Part shown: positions 36,185-44,764 of the stretch, one piece after another
Layout of the letters: every line of letters starts with the position of its first letter
Position numbering within the stretch: position 1 is the first letter of the stretch
Assembly: GCF_900101445.1 (NCBI RefSeq)
Contig: NZ_FNKE01000003.1
Coordinates: 1-64,000 of the forward strand
Source of the DNA: Streptococcus equinus
GTDB taxonomy: Bacteria > Bacillota > Bacilli > Lactobacillales > Streptococcaceae
Reading direction: 5' to 3'
DNA: 64,000 nucleotides
Translations under genes and position numbers: made by a program
The notes under the pieces: model-generated
Told to the model about the DNA's origin: nothing
Databases searched by the model: none
Seen by the model: only the letters and a program-made list of their open reading frames with translations

Positions 36185-36254
36185 AGTCTACCAAACTTAA
36201 AGGCGCCTGCCCAATATATATTTTCTATGGCCATGATAGAGAAAAACTATCATG
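36185..36254 (-). promoter_or_regulatory. tcyABC regulatory region with CYS-box core
   Basis: TGATA-N9-TATCA occurs at 36234-36252, embedded in the perfect inverted repeat CATGATAG/CTATCATG (36232-36254), matching the CmbR/CysR CYS-box core; the third TGATA element is not intact. Downstream on the minus strand a weak promoter reads TTGGGC (36209-36214), 18 nt, TAGACT (36185-36190), consistent with an activator-dependent promoter. Confidence 0.65.
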
Positions 36255-36302
36255 AAATCAAGCTAAGTTCTTGACACGGTATTCTATGCTTTTTTTGAAC
36301 CT

Positions 36303-36336
36303 AAAAAAAAAAGCCTGAAACTTTTGTTTCAGACTA
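36303..36336 (-). terminator. DEAD-box helicase terminator
   Basis: The stem AGTCTGAAAC/GTTTCAGGCT (one wobble) with a 4-nt loop is followed by ten T residues on the minus strand. Confidence 0.9.
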
Positions 36337-36345
36337 TTTTTGATA

Positions 36346-37689
36346 TTAGAAAGTTTGTTTTCTTGCTTTACGTTCTGCACGACCTTTAGCACGATTAGCG
36401 GCACGGCGTTCGCGTTTACGTTTTTCGTCAACTTTCCATTGAATTTTTTTCTTGTAACCAGGTTTGATTTTTTTCTTTTTCTTCTTAACCAAACCAATCA
36501 TCTCAGTATCAAGTTTTTGATATGATTTTTCACGGTTGGCACGACGATCACGATCGTAAGTATCTTGGAATTCACCATTTTTAAGCATTTTTGGTACGAA
36601 TTTAATGCCCAATTTTTCAAGTTCACGAATATCTGAATCGTCACTTGGTTGGTAAAGTGTGATGGCAATACCATTCAAACCGTTACGTCCTGTACGTCCA
36701 ACACGGTGAACAAAGAATGACAAATCTTGTGGAATCGCATCGTTGATAACGTGACTAACCCCTTCAATATCAATCCCACGCGCTGCCAAATCAGTTGCCA
36801 CGATGTATTCGTAAGACAATTTTTTGATTTGGTTCATCGTACGTTTACGTTCACGTGGTGGAATACCACCGTGAATTTTAGCCACTTTCAAACCATTTGA
36901 CACAAGATAGCTATGCAATTCATCTGCACGTTCTTTAGTGTTCACAAAAATCATAGCAAGATATGGGTTAAAAGCTTTTGTGATTTCCAAAATTTGAGCA
37001 TTTTTATCACGACCCTTAGTTGATACCAACCAATTATCGATAGTATCTGCGATAACAGTTGTTGTCTTGATTTTTTCCATGACAGGATTTGTCAAATATT
37101 TCTTCAAGAATGGTTGTAATTTTTGTGGAATAGTTGCTGAGAAGACCAAAATTTGAACATCTTTTGGCAATGTGCTAGCAATCTTATCAACCGTATCAAG
37201 GAAGCCCATATCAAGGGTCATATCAGCTTCATCAACGACAAAAGTGTGTGCTTTGTAGATTTCAAGGTCGCCAGATTTAACCAAATCATAGATACGACCC
37301 GGTGTTCCAATGACGATATGTGGTTGAGATGATTTTAGTTTTTCAATTTGACGAAGTTTATCTGTCCCACCAACATAATTTGCTACACGGATTTCTGTTT
37401 CAGATTTATCTGCAATTTGTTTTGTGGCTTGATAGATTTGTGTTGCCAATTCACGGCTTGGTGCTGTGATAACAACTTGAACGTTGTCGCTTGTTTCATC
37501 CAATTTTTCAAAGATTGGTAGCAAGAAAGTGTGTGTTTTCCCTGAACCAGTTTTTGATTCACCTACCAAATCACGACCTGAACGTACAACAGGAATTAAT
37601 TTTTGTTGCACTTCTGTCGGATTTTTGAATTTAAGCTCTGCGAGTGCCTCACGGATGTAGGGCTTAAAATTAAAATCGTTAAAAGACAT
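36346..37689 (-). CDS. cshB: DEAD-box ATP-dependent RNA helicase (CshB-like)
   Basis: The 447-residue helicase has Q-motif FNFKPYIREALAELKFKNPT, Walker A GESKTGSGKTH (near 39-49), PSRELA, VVDEADMTLD (DEAD), SAT, and VHRVGRTGRNG. A very basic C-terminal tail (RRANREK ... KKKKKKIKPGYKKK) probably adds RNA affinity. Such helicases remodel structured RNA in ribosome assembly, decay and cold adaptation. The ATG follows a leader of about 100 nt with two hairpins, typical of autoregulated cold-shock helicase genes. The name cshB is by resemblance only. Confidence 0.9.
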   Translation of the reverse strand: MSFNDFNFKPYIREALAELKFKNPTEVQQKLIPVVRSGRDLVGESKTGSGKTHTFLLPIFEKLDETSDNVQVVITAPSRELATQIYQATKQIADKSETEIRVANYVGGTDKLRQIEKLKSSQPHIVIGTPGRIYDLVKSGDLEIYKAHTFVVDEADMTLDMGFLDTVDKIASTLPKDVQILVFSATIPQKLQPFLKKYLTNPVMEKIKTTTVIADTIDNWLVSTKGRDKNAQILEITKAFNPYLAMIFVNTKERADELHSYLVSNGLKVAKIHGGIPPRERKRTMNQIKKLSYEYIVATDLAARGIDIEGVSHVINDAIPQDLSFFVHRVGRTGRNGLNGIAITLYQPSDDSDIRELEKLGIKFVPKMLKNGEFQDTYDRDRRANREKSYQKLDTEMIGLVKKKKKKIKPGYKKKIQWKVDEKRKRERRAANRAKGRAERKARKQTF

Positions 37690-37830
37690 GTTTTACCTCA
37701 ATTTCTTATCTCATCAAGTGTTACTTGAAATTTCTCTATATCTGTTTATCGTTTCATCCCTAGCCAGTATTGCTAGGTGAATTTTTTCATTCCTTTCTAT
37801 TATATCATTAAAAGGGGGATTAAAGCAAAG
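37690..37830 (-). promoter_or_regulatory. helicase promoter and structured leader
   Basis: The minus strand has TTGCTT, 18 nt, then TATAAT (37799-37804) as an extended -10 (TGATATAAT). The leader contains hairpins CCTAGC/GCTAGG (37759-37777) and TCAAGT/ACTTGA (37714-37728). It also has a possible 5-codon ORF (MKKFT) starting at the predicted transcript 5' end. Regulation by the leader is an inference. Confidence 0.5.
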
Positions 37831-37850
37831 CACTATGCGCTTTAAGAAGT

Positions 37851-37880
37851 AAAAAAACGAGCTGAGAATGTCTCAACTCG
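37851..37880 (-). terminator. mraY terminator
   Basis: The stem CGAG.TGAGA/TCTCA.CTCG is followed by seven T residues on the minus strand, ending the rsmH-ftsL-pbp2X-mraY cluster. Confidence 0.9.
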
Positions 37881-37889
37881 CTTTCACTA

Positions 37890-38903
37890 TTATAAAACAT
37901 AAAGGAAAATCAATGTGATGATACTTGCAATAGCTCCAACGCTCCACAAGAAAGCATCAACTTTCCATTCAGACCATTTTTCTGATTTTCCAGACAAACC
38001 ACCAAGCTCCAAATGATGGTGGAATGGTGTCATACGGAAGATACGACGACCTTCACCATATTTTTTCTTAGTGTATTTGAAGTAAGATACTTGAAGCATT
38101 ACTGAAGCTGTTTCAAAAACGTAAACAAAACCAATGATTAGCAATGTCCATTCTTGACGAAGGGCAATTGAAATTGCGGCAAGCATAGCACCCAATGCCA
38201 AGCTTCCCACATCACCCATAAAGACTTTAGCTGGTTTATGGTTAAAGACAAAGAAACCAAACAAAGCACCAATCATAGTAACAATAATCAAGAGAACATC
38301 GAATTGTTTTTGAACAACTGCGATAACTCCGTAAGCTGCCAAACTAATAGCTACTGAAATTGAAGCCAAACCGTCAATCCCATCAGTCAAGTTAACCGCA
38401 TTTGAAAATCCAACAATCCAGAAAAGAACAAAGGCAACATAAAGCACGCCAAGGTGTAAATCAAATCCAAAGACATTCAAATCATCTGTTCCACTTGGAC
38501 GCACGTGAACAAAATAGAAAATCAAACCACCAATAATTTGCAAGCTCATTTTTTGCCAAGGTGTTAAACCTTCATTGATTTGTTTAAAGATTTTCAAGAA
38601 ATCATCAAGGAATCCTACAATTCCATAAATCAAAAGAACCATTAAAATTCCTACGGTTGCTCCCATTGAAGCACCAGCTTGTCTTTCGATAAAGAAACTA
38701 AAGACAAGACTAACGAGAATGGCAACTGTTAGAAAGACTGTCCCACCCATTGTTGGTGTTCCGGCTTTAGCTAAATGTTGTTTGACATCCTCGTGCATTT
38801 GTTGCCCACCAATTTTTTTCAATTGATAAATACGAATAAAATGCGGCATAGCAAATACTGTCAAGGCAAAGGCGACAATACCTGCAATTAAACTTAAAAA
38901 CAT
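37890..38903 (-). CDS. mraY: phospho-N-acetylmuramoyl-pentapeptide transferase
   Basis: The 337-residue integral membrane enzyme has about ten transmembrane helices and makes lipid I from UDP-MurNAc-pentapeptide and undecaprenyl phosphate. Motifs are [23 protein letters not shown] (catalytic aspartates), [15 protein letters not shown] and the loop histidines in [14 protein letters not shown]. It lies 6 nt after pbp2X and is last in this dcw segment. Confidence 0.97.
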   Translation of the reverse strand: MFLSLIAGIVAFALTVFAMPHFIRIYQLKKIGGQQMHEDVKQHLAKAGTPTMGGTVFLTVAILVSLVFSFFIERQAGASMGATVGILMVLLIYGIVGFLDDFLKIFKQINEGLTPWQKMSLQIIGGLIFYFVHVRPSGTDDLNVFGFDLHLGVLYVAFVLFWIVGFSNAVNLTDGIDGLASISVAISLAAYGVIAVVQKQFDVLLIIVTMIGALFGFFVFNHKPAKVFMGDVGSLALGAMLAAISIALRQEWTLLIIGFVYVFETASVMLQVSYFKYTKKKYGEGRRIFRMTPFHHHLELGGLSGKSEKWSEWKVDAFLWSVGAIASIITLIFLYVL

Positions 38904-38909
38904 TTTAGT

Positions 38910-41174
38910 TTAGTCTCCTAGAGTAATTTTAATTTTTTTGACTTTGTCAATATCTTTTCCGGTATCGACACTTTGCTTAGTGACTTTTGAACCAGAGCCT
39001 TTAATGGTTACTTTGATTCCAGTCCACTTCGCAAATTTTTCAACATTTTCTTTCGTCCAGCCATACATGTCTGGCATTGTTTTTAATTTTCCTGTCCAAA
39101 GTAGCACTTGTTCATTTTGTGAAAGATTGCTTCCGACTTTTTTAGACATTTTCTTAATTTTGCTACCTGAACCAACGACAACTGGTTGAACAAGATTATT
39201 ACGAAGTTCCTGAGCGGTATCACCAGGTGCTTTTCCGATATAATCTTTCAATTGGTATTTAGTTTCTGTATCTGTACCAGTCACGGCTGTACTTGTCAAA
39301 GTGTCCTTAATCATCATGGCACGTTCAAGCACTGGATTAACTACATCTTTCCAGAAACTACGTTTAAAAGTCGTTGTTGGTTGTTGAAGGGTAACATACA
39401 TGATAAAGTCAGGATCATCTGATGGCACCATAGCAACAACAGAGTTGATGTAGTCATTATCACCAGTCAAGTATCCTCCACCTTCTTCAGCAGATGCGGC
39501 AATTTGGGCTGTACCAGATTTGACGGCAACTGAGTAATCACCGACTTGAATAACCGGTGCCCCTTCCGTGCTATCATACAAGGTACCAAATTGTGAATCT
39601 GTACCAACCGTTACCATATAATCAAGTGTTTGATTAGCAGCATTTTCTGAGACAGGTTTACCAGAGATTTCAGCTGACGCTTTACGGGCTGTATTATTAT
39701 TTGGGTCATAGATTTGACTAATAAATTGTGGTTCAAGCATAACCCCTTTATTAGAAATCGCAGAAAAGGCACGAAGCATTTGAACTTGTGTCACACCAAT
39801 ACCTTGACCGAAAGCACTCATGGCAATGGTTACTTCATTGTCTGATGGCAACAGACCGCTACCTTCATTGACCATTCCAAAACGTGTTGGGTAACCGAAT
39901 TTAAACTTAGACAAGTAGTTTAGCCATTTATCATTACCCATTTTTTGTTCAAGACTTGTCATGGCAACGTTACTTGACCAAGCGAACCCTTGAGCATACG
40001 TCATATATTGAACAGAAGTATTACCTTCGTTGACGTTCCAGTCATTGATTTTTGTGTCAGCGACTGTAATACCATTGATAGTTGAAATGACTTCGTTTGG
40101 CGTGAAGATACCATCATCAATAGCTGAAGCAAGTGTCATCACTTTCATGGTTGACCCTGGTTCATAGTAACTTTGATAGAGAATGGTATTCCATGTCTTA
40201 AGGTTATCTTCATTATAACCTTCCATTGTCTGTGCATTATAGGTTGGACGTTGTGTGGTTGCTAAGATTTCTCCTGTTTTAGCATTAACCACTGTCGCAC
40301 TGGCATATTTACCTTGAGCATCATTTTGGAAAATATCCATTTGTGACTCAAGATAAGATTGCAATGGTTCAGAAAGTGTTGTGTAGACATCTTTTCCATC
40401 AACAGCTCGTTTAACGGTTGTTTCTGTACCGAGTAACAAGTTACCATTTTTATCTTTTTGGTAAGTTACTTTTCCGTCTGTCCCTGATAGCACATCGTTC
40501 AATGAGGCTTCTAAACCTGATGTTCCGACAAGGCTTGATGTTTTACCATCTTTATTTTCTTTTAATTGGGCAAGTCCTAGGAATTGTGAAGCAAAGACAC
40601 CATTTGGATACATACGTCCAGGTGTTGATTCAAATCCAATTCCTTTAATTCCAGCATCCTTCATAGCTGTTTCAATTTCTGATTTCTTACTGTATGATAA
40701 ACCAGACCCTGAACTTCCGAATGACACTTGGAAAAGCCCACTTTGATTCAATTGTTTTAAGACTTCGTCTTTATCAATACCGATTTGGGCATTCAAAATC
40801 TCAGCAACTTTATCGTATTGAGATTTTTTAACGTAGAGTTTTTCACCAGTTGTTGACACATAAGATTTCGAGATAATAGCATAAACACTATAAGTTGTCG
40901 AATCCTCAGCTAGTGCAACACCATTACGGTCATAAATCGTACCACGTTTAGCTTGGACCGTCACTGTTTGTTGGTAAACATCTGAGGCTTCTTTAGATAG
41001 ATTATGACCAAACTTGGTATCTGTTCCCACAATAATCGCGAAATTGATAATAAACACAAAGAAAAGGAAGACTGCCAAAATCATTAGATTTTGACCAACA
41101 CGCTCGCGATTTTTATCGGGTGTGCGTCTGTCCTTTACCACATAGTCTAAAAAACGATTCATTAATTTTTTCAT
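38910..41174 (-). CDS. pbp2X: penicillin-binding protein 2X (septal transpeptidase)
   Basis: The 754-residue class B penicillin-binding protein has a cytoplasmic tail, a transmembrane helix (about 30-50), a dimerisation domain and a transpeptidase with S341TMK, S400SN and K552SGT. Two C-terminal PASTA domains follow (about 640-754). It is the FtsI-like enzyme of septal wall synthesis and a main beta-lactam target. It lies 3 nt after ftsL. The active-site motifs look canonical; I did not assess resistance substitutions. Confidence 0.97.
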   Translation of the reverse strand: MKKLMNRFLDYVVKDRRTPDKNRERVGQNLMILAVFLFFVFIINFAIIVGTDTKFGHNLSKEASDVYQQTVTVQAKRGTIYDRNGVALAEDSTTYSVYAIISKSYVSTTGEKLYVKKSQYDKVAEILNAQIGIDKDEVLKQLNQSGLFQVSFGSSGSGLSYSKKSEIETAMKDAGIKGIGFESTPGRMYPNGVFASQFLGLAQLKENKDGKTSSLVGTSGLEASLNDVLSGTDGKVTYQKDKNGNLLLGTETTVKRAVDGKDVYTTLSEPLQSYLESQMDIFQNDAQGKYASATVVNAKTGEILATTQRPTYNAQTMEGYNEDNLKTWNTILYQSYYEPGSTMKVMTLASAIDDGIFTPNEVISTINGITVADTKINDWNVNEGNTSVQYMTYAQGFAWSSNVAMTSLEQKMGNDKWLNYLSKFKFGYPTRFGMVNEGSGLLPSDNEVTIAMSAFGQGIGVTQVQMLRAFSAISNKGVMLEPQFISQIYDPNNNTARKASAEISGKPVSENAANQTLDYMVTVGTDSQFGTLYDSTEGAPVIQVGDYSVAVKSGTAQIAASAEEGGGYLTGDNDYINSVVAMVPSDDPDFIMYVTLQQPTTTFKRSFWKDVVNPVLERAMMIKDTLTSTAVTGTDTETKYQLKDYIGKAPGDTAQELRNNLVQPVVVGSGSKIKKMSKKVGSNLSQNEQVLLWTGKLKTMPDMYGWTKENVEKFAKWTGIKVTIKGSGSKVTKQSVDTGKDIDKVKKIKITLGD

Positions 41175-41177
41175 AGA

Positions 41178-41501
41178 CTACTCCACCTGTTTAATATTAT
41201 CCTGCTGGCTTGTTAAACCAGCATTTTGGGCAATTTGCTCAACACGGTCACGACTTGACAGTTCATTGACCTCTTGTTTAGCATTGTCGTAATTTGTCTG
41301 TACTTCAGTAATCTGACTATTTAAGTCAGTGATTTGCTGTTGTACTTGAAGATTACGACTTTGAAGGTAAATAATACTAATCGCCATGGTAATAGCCGTT
41401 AAAATGATGGAACCATAAAAAGCTTTTTCGATGCGTGAAAATTTTCGAATACGACGTCTAAGAGCCTTAGCAATGGCTTCGTTACGGTGTTTATCAGTCA
41501 T
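41178..41501 (-). CDS. ftsL: cell-division protein FtsL
   Basis: The 107-residue bitopic protein has a basic cytoplasmic N-terminus (RRRIRKFSRIEKAFYG), a transmembrane helix (about 29-48), and an extracellular leucine-zipper-like coiled coil (NLQVQQQITDLNSQITEVQ). It recruits the late divisome with DivIB and DivIC and sits between rsmH and pbp2X as in most Firmicutes. It overlaps the rsmH stop by one base. Confidence 0.93.
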   Translation of the reverse strand: MTDKHRNEAIAKALRRRIRKFSRIEKAFYGSIILTAITMAISIIYLQSRNLQVQQQITDLNSQITEVQTNYDNAKQEVNELSSRDRVEQIAQNAGLTSQQDNIKQVE

Positions 41502-42451
41502 TACTTACGAACCTTTCTAGCCACGCGCAATTTTGCTGAGTGAGAACGATTGTTGGCTTCCAACTCTTCTTGACTTGGTAAAATCGGTTTACGATTTACA
41601 AGAGCAAGTTTTGGCTGCATATCATCTGGAATAAAAGGTAAACCTTTTGGAACTTCCACTGTAGACGCTTCTTTAAACAATTGTTTTGTCAAACGGTCTT
41701 CAAGCGAGTGGAAAGTAATCACAGAAATACGACCATCAACTGCTAATAAGTCAATCGCTTGTTGGATAGACTCATCTGCTGCTCCCAATTCATCGTTAAC
41801 TTCGATACGAATGGCTTGGAAAATTTGCTTAGCAGGGTGCCCTTTTTTCTTAAGCTCTTTAGCAGGCTTAGCTGATTTGATGATTTCTGCCAATTCAGTC
41901 GTTGTTTCAATCGGCTTTTCTTGTCTAGCTTGTTCAATTTTGCGCGCAATTTGTTTTGAAAACTTATCTTCACCGTATTTGTAGAAAATACGAACCAAAT
42001 CATGGTAATCGTAAGTATTCACCACATCATAAGCCGTTAAATCTTGCTCACGGTTCATACGCATATCAAGCGGAGCATCCTTTTTATAAGAAAATCCACG
42101 CTCACGCTCATCTAGTTGCGGACTTGACACCCCAAGGTCATATAAAATACCATCAATCTCAGTTACTCCATGCATTGCTAAATTTGAAGCAAGATTGCGG
42201 AAATTGTCCTTGATAAAAGTGACTTGTCCTTTTTCAATATAATCTTTTAATCGAATTTGTGCATTGTCAATAGCCGTCTGGTCTTGGTCAAAAGCATAGA
42301 GGTGACCATTCGGGCCAAGCTTAGAGAGGAGATATTCACTGTGTCCTGCTCCTCCAAGCGTTGCATCTACATAGATTCCATCTGGCTTGATATCAAGCAT
42401 ATCAACGGTTTCATGTAGAAGTACTGTAATATGATGAAAGTCTTTTGTCAT
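41501..42451 (-). CDS. rsmH: 16S rRNA m4C1402 methyltransferase RsmH (MraW)
   Basis: The 316-residue SAM enzyme N4-methylates C1402 of 16S rRNA. Motifs: [29 protein letters not shown] (SAM), [30 protein letters not shown] and [12 protein letters not shown] start it at ATG 42451 ([12 protein letters not shown]). The upstream in-frame ATG falls inside the -10 box (42459-42464), so it cannot be the start from that promoter. No mraZ gene precedes it. Confidence 0.96.
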   Translation of the reverse strand: MTKDFHHITVLLHETVDMLDIKPDGIYVDATLGGAGHSEYLLSKLGPNGHLYAFDQDQTAIDNAQIRLKDYIEKGQVTFIKDNFRNLASNLAMHGVTEIDGILYDLGVSSPQLDERERGFSYKKDAPLDMRMNREQDLTAYDVVNTYDYHDLVRIFYKYGEDKFSKQIARKIEQARQEKPIETTTELAEIIKSAKPAKELKKKGHPAKQIFQAIRIEVNDELGAADESIQQAIDLLAVDGRISVITFHSLEDRLTKQLFKEASTVEVPKGLPFIPDDMQPKLALVNRKPILPSQEELEANNRSHSAKLRVARKVRK

Positions 42452-42458
42452 ACCTTTC

Positions 42459-42467
42459 ATTATAACA
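42459..42467 (-). promoter_or_regulatory. rsmH (dcw segment) promoter, extended -10
   Basis: The minus strand reads TGTTATAAT with TATAAT at 42459-42464. The predicted start is about one base from the rsmH ATG, implying a nearly leaderless mRNA. No -35 is evident. Confidence 0.6.
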
Positions 42468-42507
42468 CAAATAGAAAGATTCTTCCTTAAAAGATGAGGA
42501 GAAATAG

Positions 42508-42551
42508 AAAAACCAAGCGTCCCATATTTGAGACACTTGGCTCTTTTTTAT
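42508..42551 (-). terminator. proA terminator (bidirectional)
   Basis: The stem CCAAG.GTC/GAC.CTTGG has T or A runs on both sides. It lies 35 nt after the proA stop. Confidence 0.8.
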
Positions 42552-42585
42552 TTGAAAAATGAACTCATTTCCGAAAGAAAATAAA

Positions 42586-43836
42586 TTATTCTCTGATTTG
42601 TCCTTTACCGTTAATGTAAAATTTTGTGCTTGTTAATGCTTCTAGGCCCATTGGACCACGCGCATGCATTTTTTGGGTAGAAATTCCAATTTCTGCTCCC
42701 AAGCCAAAGACAAATCCATCTGTAAATCGTGTTGAGGCATTCACATAAACTGCTGCTGCATCCACTTCATCTTGGAAGCGTTCGGCGTTCTCAAGATTTT
42801 TTGTCACAATCGCTTCAGAGTGATGGGTTGTGTAGTGATTTACCCAATCAATAGCTTCATCGAGTGAAGACACCACATTAACAGACATGATGTAATCATT
42901 GTATTCTGTTGCAAAGTCTTCCTCACTTGCTGCCTTTGCATCTTTAAAAATAGCTAGCGCTTTTTGGTCTGCACGGAATTCCACTGGATGAACCTTGTTA
43001 ATAGCTTTTTCTAATTGAGGCAAGAACTGCTCTGCAATTTTTTCATGAACTACAAGACTCTCAGCTGCATTACAAACACTTGGTCGTTGCGTTTTGGCAT
43101 TGATGACAATCTTAGTTGCCATATCCAAATCAGCTGTTTCGTCAACGAAAATGTGACAATTTCCAACTCCAGTTTCAATGACTGGAACCTTAGATTTTTC
43201 TTTAACTGTTTGAATCAAGCGTGCGCCACCACGTGGAATCAAAACATCAACATAATCGACAGCTTGCATTAATTCTTCAGCAACAGCATGGCTAGTATCT
43301 TCGACTAATTGAACCACATTTTGGTCAAGCCCTTCTTTAGCTAGAGCTTTTCTGATAACTGTTACAAGTGCAGTATTTGAATGAATAGCATCACGACCGC
43401 CACGTAAAATAATGGCATTACTTGTCTTGAAAGCAAGGCTAAAAGCATCGACAGATACATTTGGACGGCTTTCAAAAATCATAGCAATGACACCAAGCGC
43501 AACACGTTTTTGCACAATTTTTAGGCCATCAAGATTTGTGTAGCCACGAACAACTTGACCAATCGGATCTTGAAGATCAGCTACTTGACGAACACCTTCT
43601 ACAATACCTTCAATGCGTTTAGCATCAAGGCGCAAACGGTCTACCATAACCGGTGAAATTCCATTTTCTTGCGCTTTTTCAACATCACGCGCATTTTCTT
43701 GCAGGATAAAATCAGTTTCTGCTAGCAAAGCTTTCGCAACAAGACCCAAGATTCGATTTTTCTCTGCTGTTCCAAGTTTTACCAAACTTTGAGAAGCTGT
43801 TTTTGCATTTTTCCCTAGTTCATCAATATAGCCCAT
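42586..43836 (-). CDS. proA: gamma-glutamyl phosphate reductase
   Basis: The 416-residue aldehyde-dehydrogenase-family enzyme reduces gamma-glutamyl phosphate in proline synthesis. Landmarks are [20 protein letters not shown] (about 115-134), the NADPH region [10 protein letters not shown], and the catalytic Cys in [15 protein letters not shown] (about 257-271). It follows proB by 16 nt. Confidence 0.96.
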   Translation of the reverse strand: MGYIDELGKNAKTASQSLVKLGTAEKNRILGLVAKALLAETDFILQENARDVEKAQENGISPVMVDRLRLDAKRIEGIVEGVRQVADLQDPIGQVVRGYTNLDGLKIVQKRVALGVIAMIFESRPNVSVDAFSLAFKTSNAIILRGGRDAIHSNTALVTVIRKALAKEGLDQNVVQLVEDTSHAVAEELMQAVDYVDVLIPRGGARLIQTVKEKSKVPVIETGVGNCHIFVDETADLDMATKIVINAKTQRPSVCNAAESLVVHEKIAEQFLPQLEKAINKVHPVEFRADQKALAIFKDAKAASEEDFATEYNDYIMSVNVVSSLDEAIDWVNHYTTHHSEAIVTKNLENAERFQDEVDAAAVYVNASTRFTDGFVFGLGAEIGISTQKMHARGPMGLEALTSTKFYINGKGQIRE

Positions 43837-43852
43837 CTCAAGACCTCCTTAA

Positions 43853-44656
43853 TTACTTAGATTGTGAAAACCATGTTCCAATATTAGCACCATCAAGAGC
43901 ACGTAAAATATCACGTGGATTAGCTCCATTCATCAAAATCATTTGACTGTTGTTATCAAAAATCATTTGAGCACTCTTAATCTTACTAAGCATGCCACCA
44001 GTACCAAATTTGCTACCTGCACCGCCAGCTGATTTAATGATTTCATCAGTGATTTCACTAACATGCTCACGAAGTTTCGCATCTTCATAAACATTTGGAT
44101 TTTTATCATAAAGCCCATCAATATCTGACAACATGATTAGCAAATCAGCTTTAGTCACTTTAGCAACAATGGCAGATAAGCGGTCATTATCACCGAATTT
44201 TGTGGCATGATCCATTTCATCAACGCTGATGGCATCATTTTCATTAACGATTGGAACAATTCCCATTGAAAGAAGCGTCTCAAAGGCGTTAGTGAAATTT
44301 GCCAAACTCTCAGGATATTCGATAACATCTCGTGTAATCAAAAGCTGACTGACTTCTGTCTGATAGTGTGAAAAAATTTGTGAATAAAGGCTCATCATGG
44401 CCACCTGACCGACACTTGATACCGCTTGTTGGCGTGCAATTTCTGTCGGACGTTTGTCCATGTTAAGAACATTAAGTCCAAATCCCATGGCACCAGATGA
44501 TACCAAGACAACTTCCATTCCTTTATTCATCAAACTAGAGATAACAAAGGCCAGTTGATCGATTTTTTCAAGATTTATTTTGCCATTTGGCATAACAAGG
44601 GAGCTTGTCCCGATTTTTATAACAATTCGTTTTACTGATTCAAAATTACGTTTCAT
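43853..44656 (-). CDS. proB: glutamate 5-kinase
   Basis: The 267-residue amino acid kinase catalyses the first, feedback-controlled step of proline synthesis. [16 protein letters not shown] (near 9-24), [31 protein letters not shown] and [12 protein letters not shown] are present. It lacks the C-terminal PUA domain of longer ProB proteins, as is usual in streptococci. I start at ATG 44656; the TATAAT -10 ends 6 nt before it and no ribosome site is seen. Confidence 0.95.
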   Translation of the reverse strand: MKRNFESVKRIVIKIGTSSLVMPNGKINLEKIDQLAFVISSLMNKGMEVVLVSSGAMGFGLNVLNMDKRPTEIARQQAVSSVGQVAMMSLYSQIFSHYQTEVSQLLITRDVIEYPESLANFTNAFETLLSMGIVPIVNENDAISVDEMDHATKFGDNDRLSAIVAKVTKADLLIMLSDIDGLYDKNPNVYEDAKLREHVSEITDEIIKSAGGAGSKFGTGGMLSKIKSAQMIFDNNSQMILMNGANPRDILRALDGANIGTWFSQSK

Positions 44657-44662
44657 ACGCTT

Positions 44663-44668
44663 ATTATA
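44663..44668 (-). promoter_or_regulatory. proBA promoter -10
   Basis: The minus strand has TATAAT ending 6 nt before the proB ATG. The position expected for the -35 (44686-44691, TTCCTA) lies inside the terminator hairpin of the upstream ABC gene. The start is predicted at the ATG itself. Confidence 0.55.
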
Positions 44669-44673
44669 CACTA

Positions 44674-44700
44674 AAAAAACAGTCCTAGGAACTGTTTTTC
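44674..44700 (-). terminator. terminator of the ABC permease gene, overlapping the proB promoter
   Basis: The perfect 9-bp stem AAAAACAGT/ACTGTTTTT with a 7-nt loop is followed by a T run on the minus strand. Confidence 0.85.
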
Positions 44701-44764
44701 TAAGGTTTTATCTAAGTATTTAGTCAACTTTAATTCACATCTTAATTTCAGGAGATTTTAGAAA

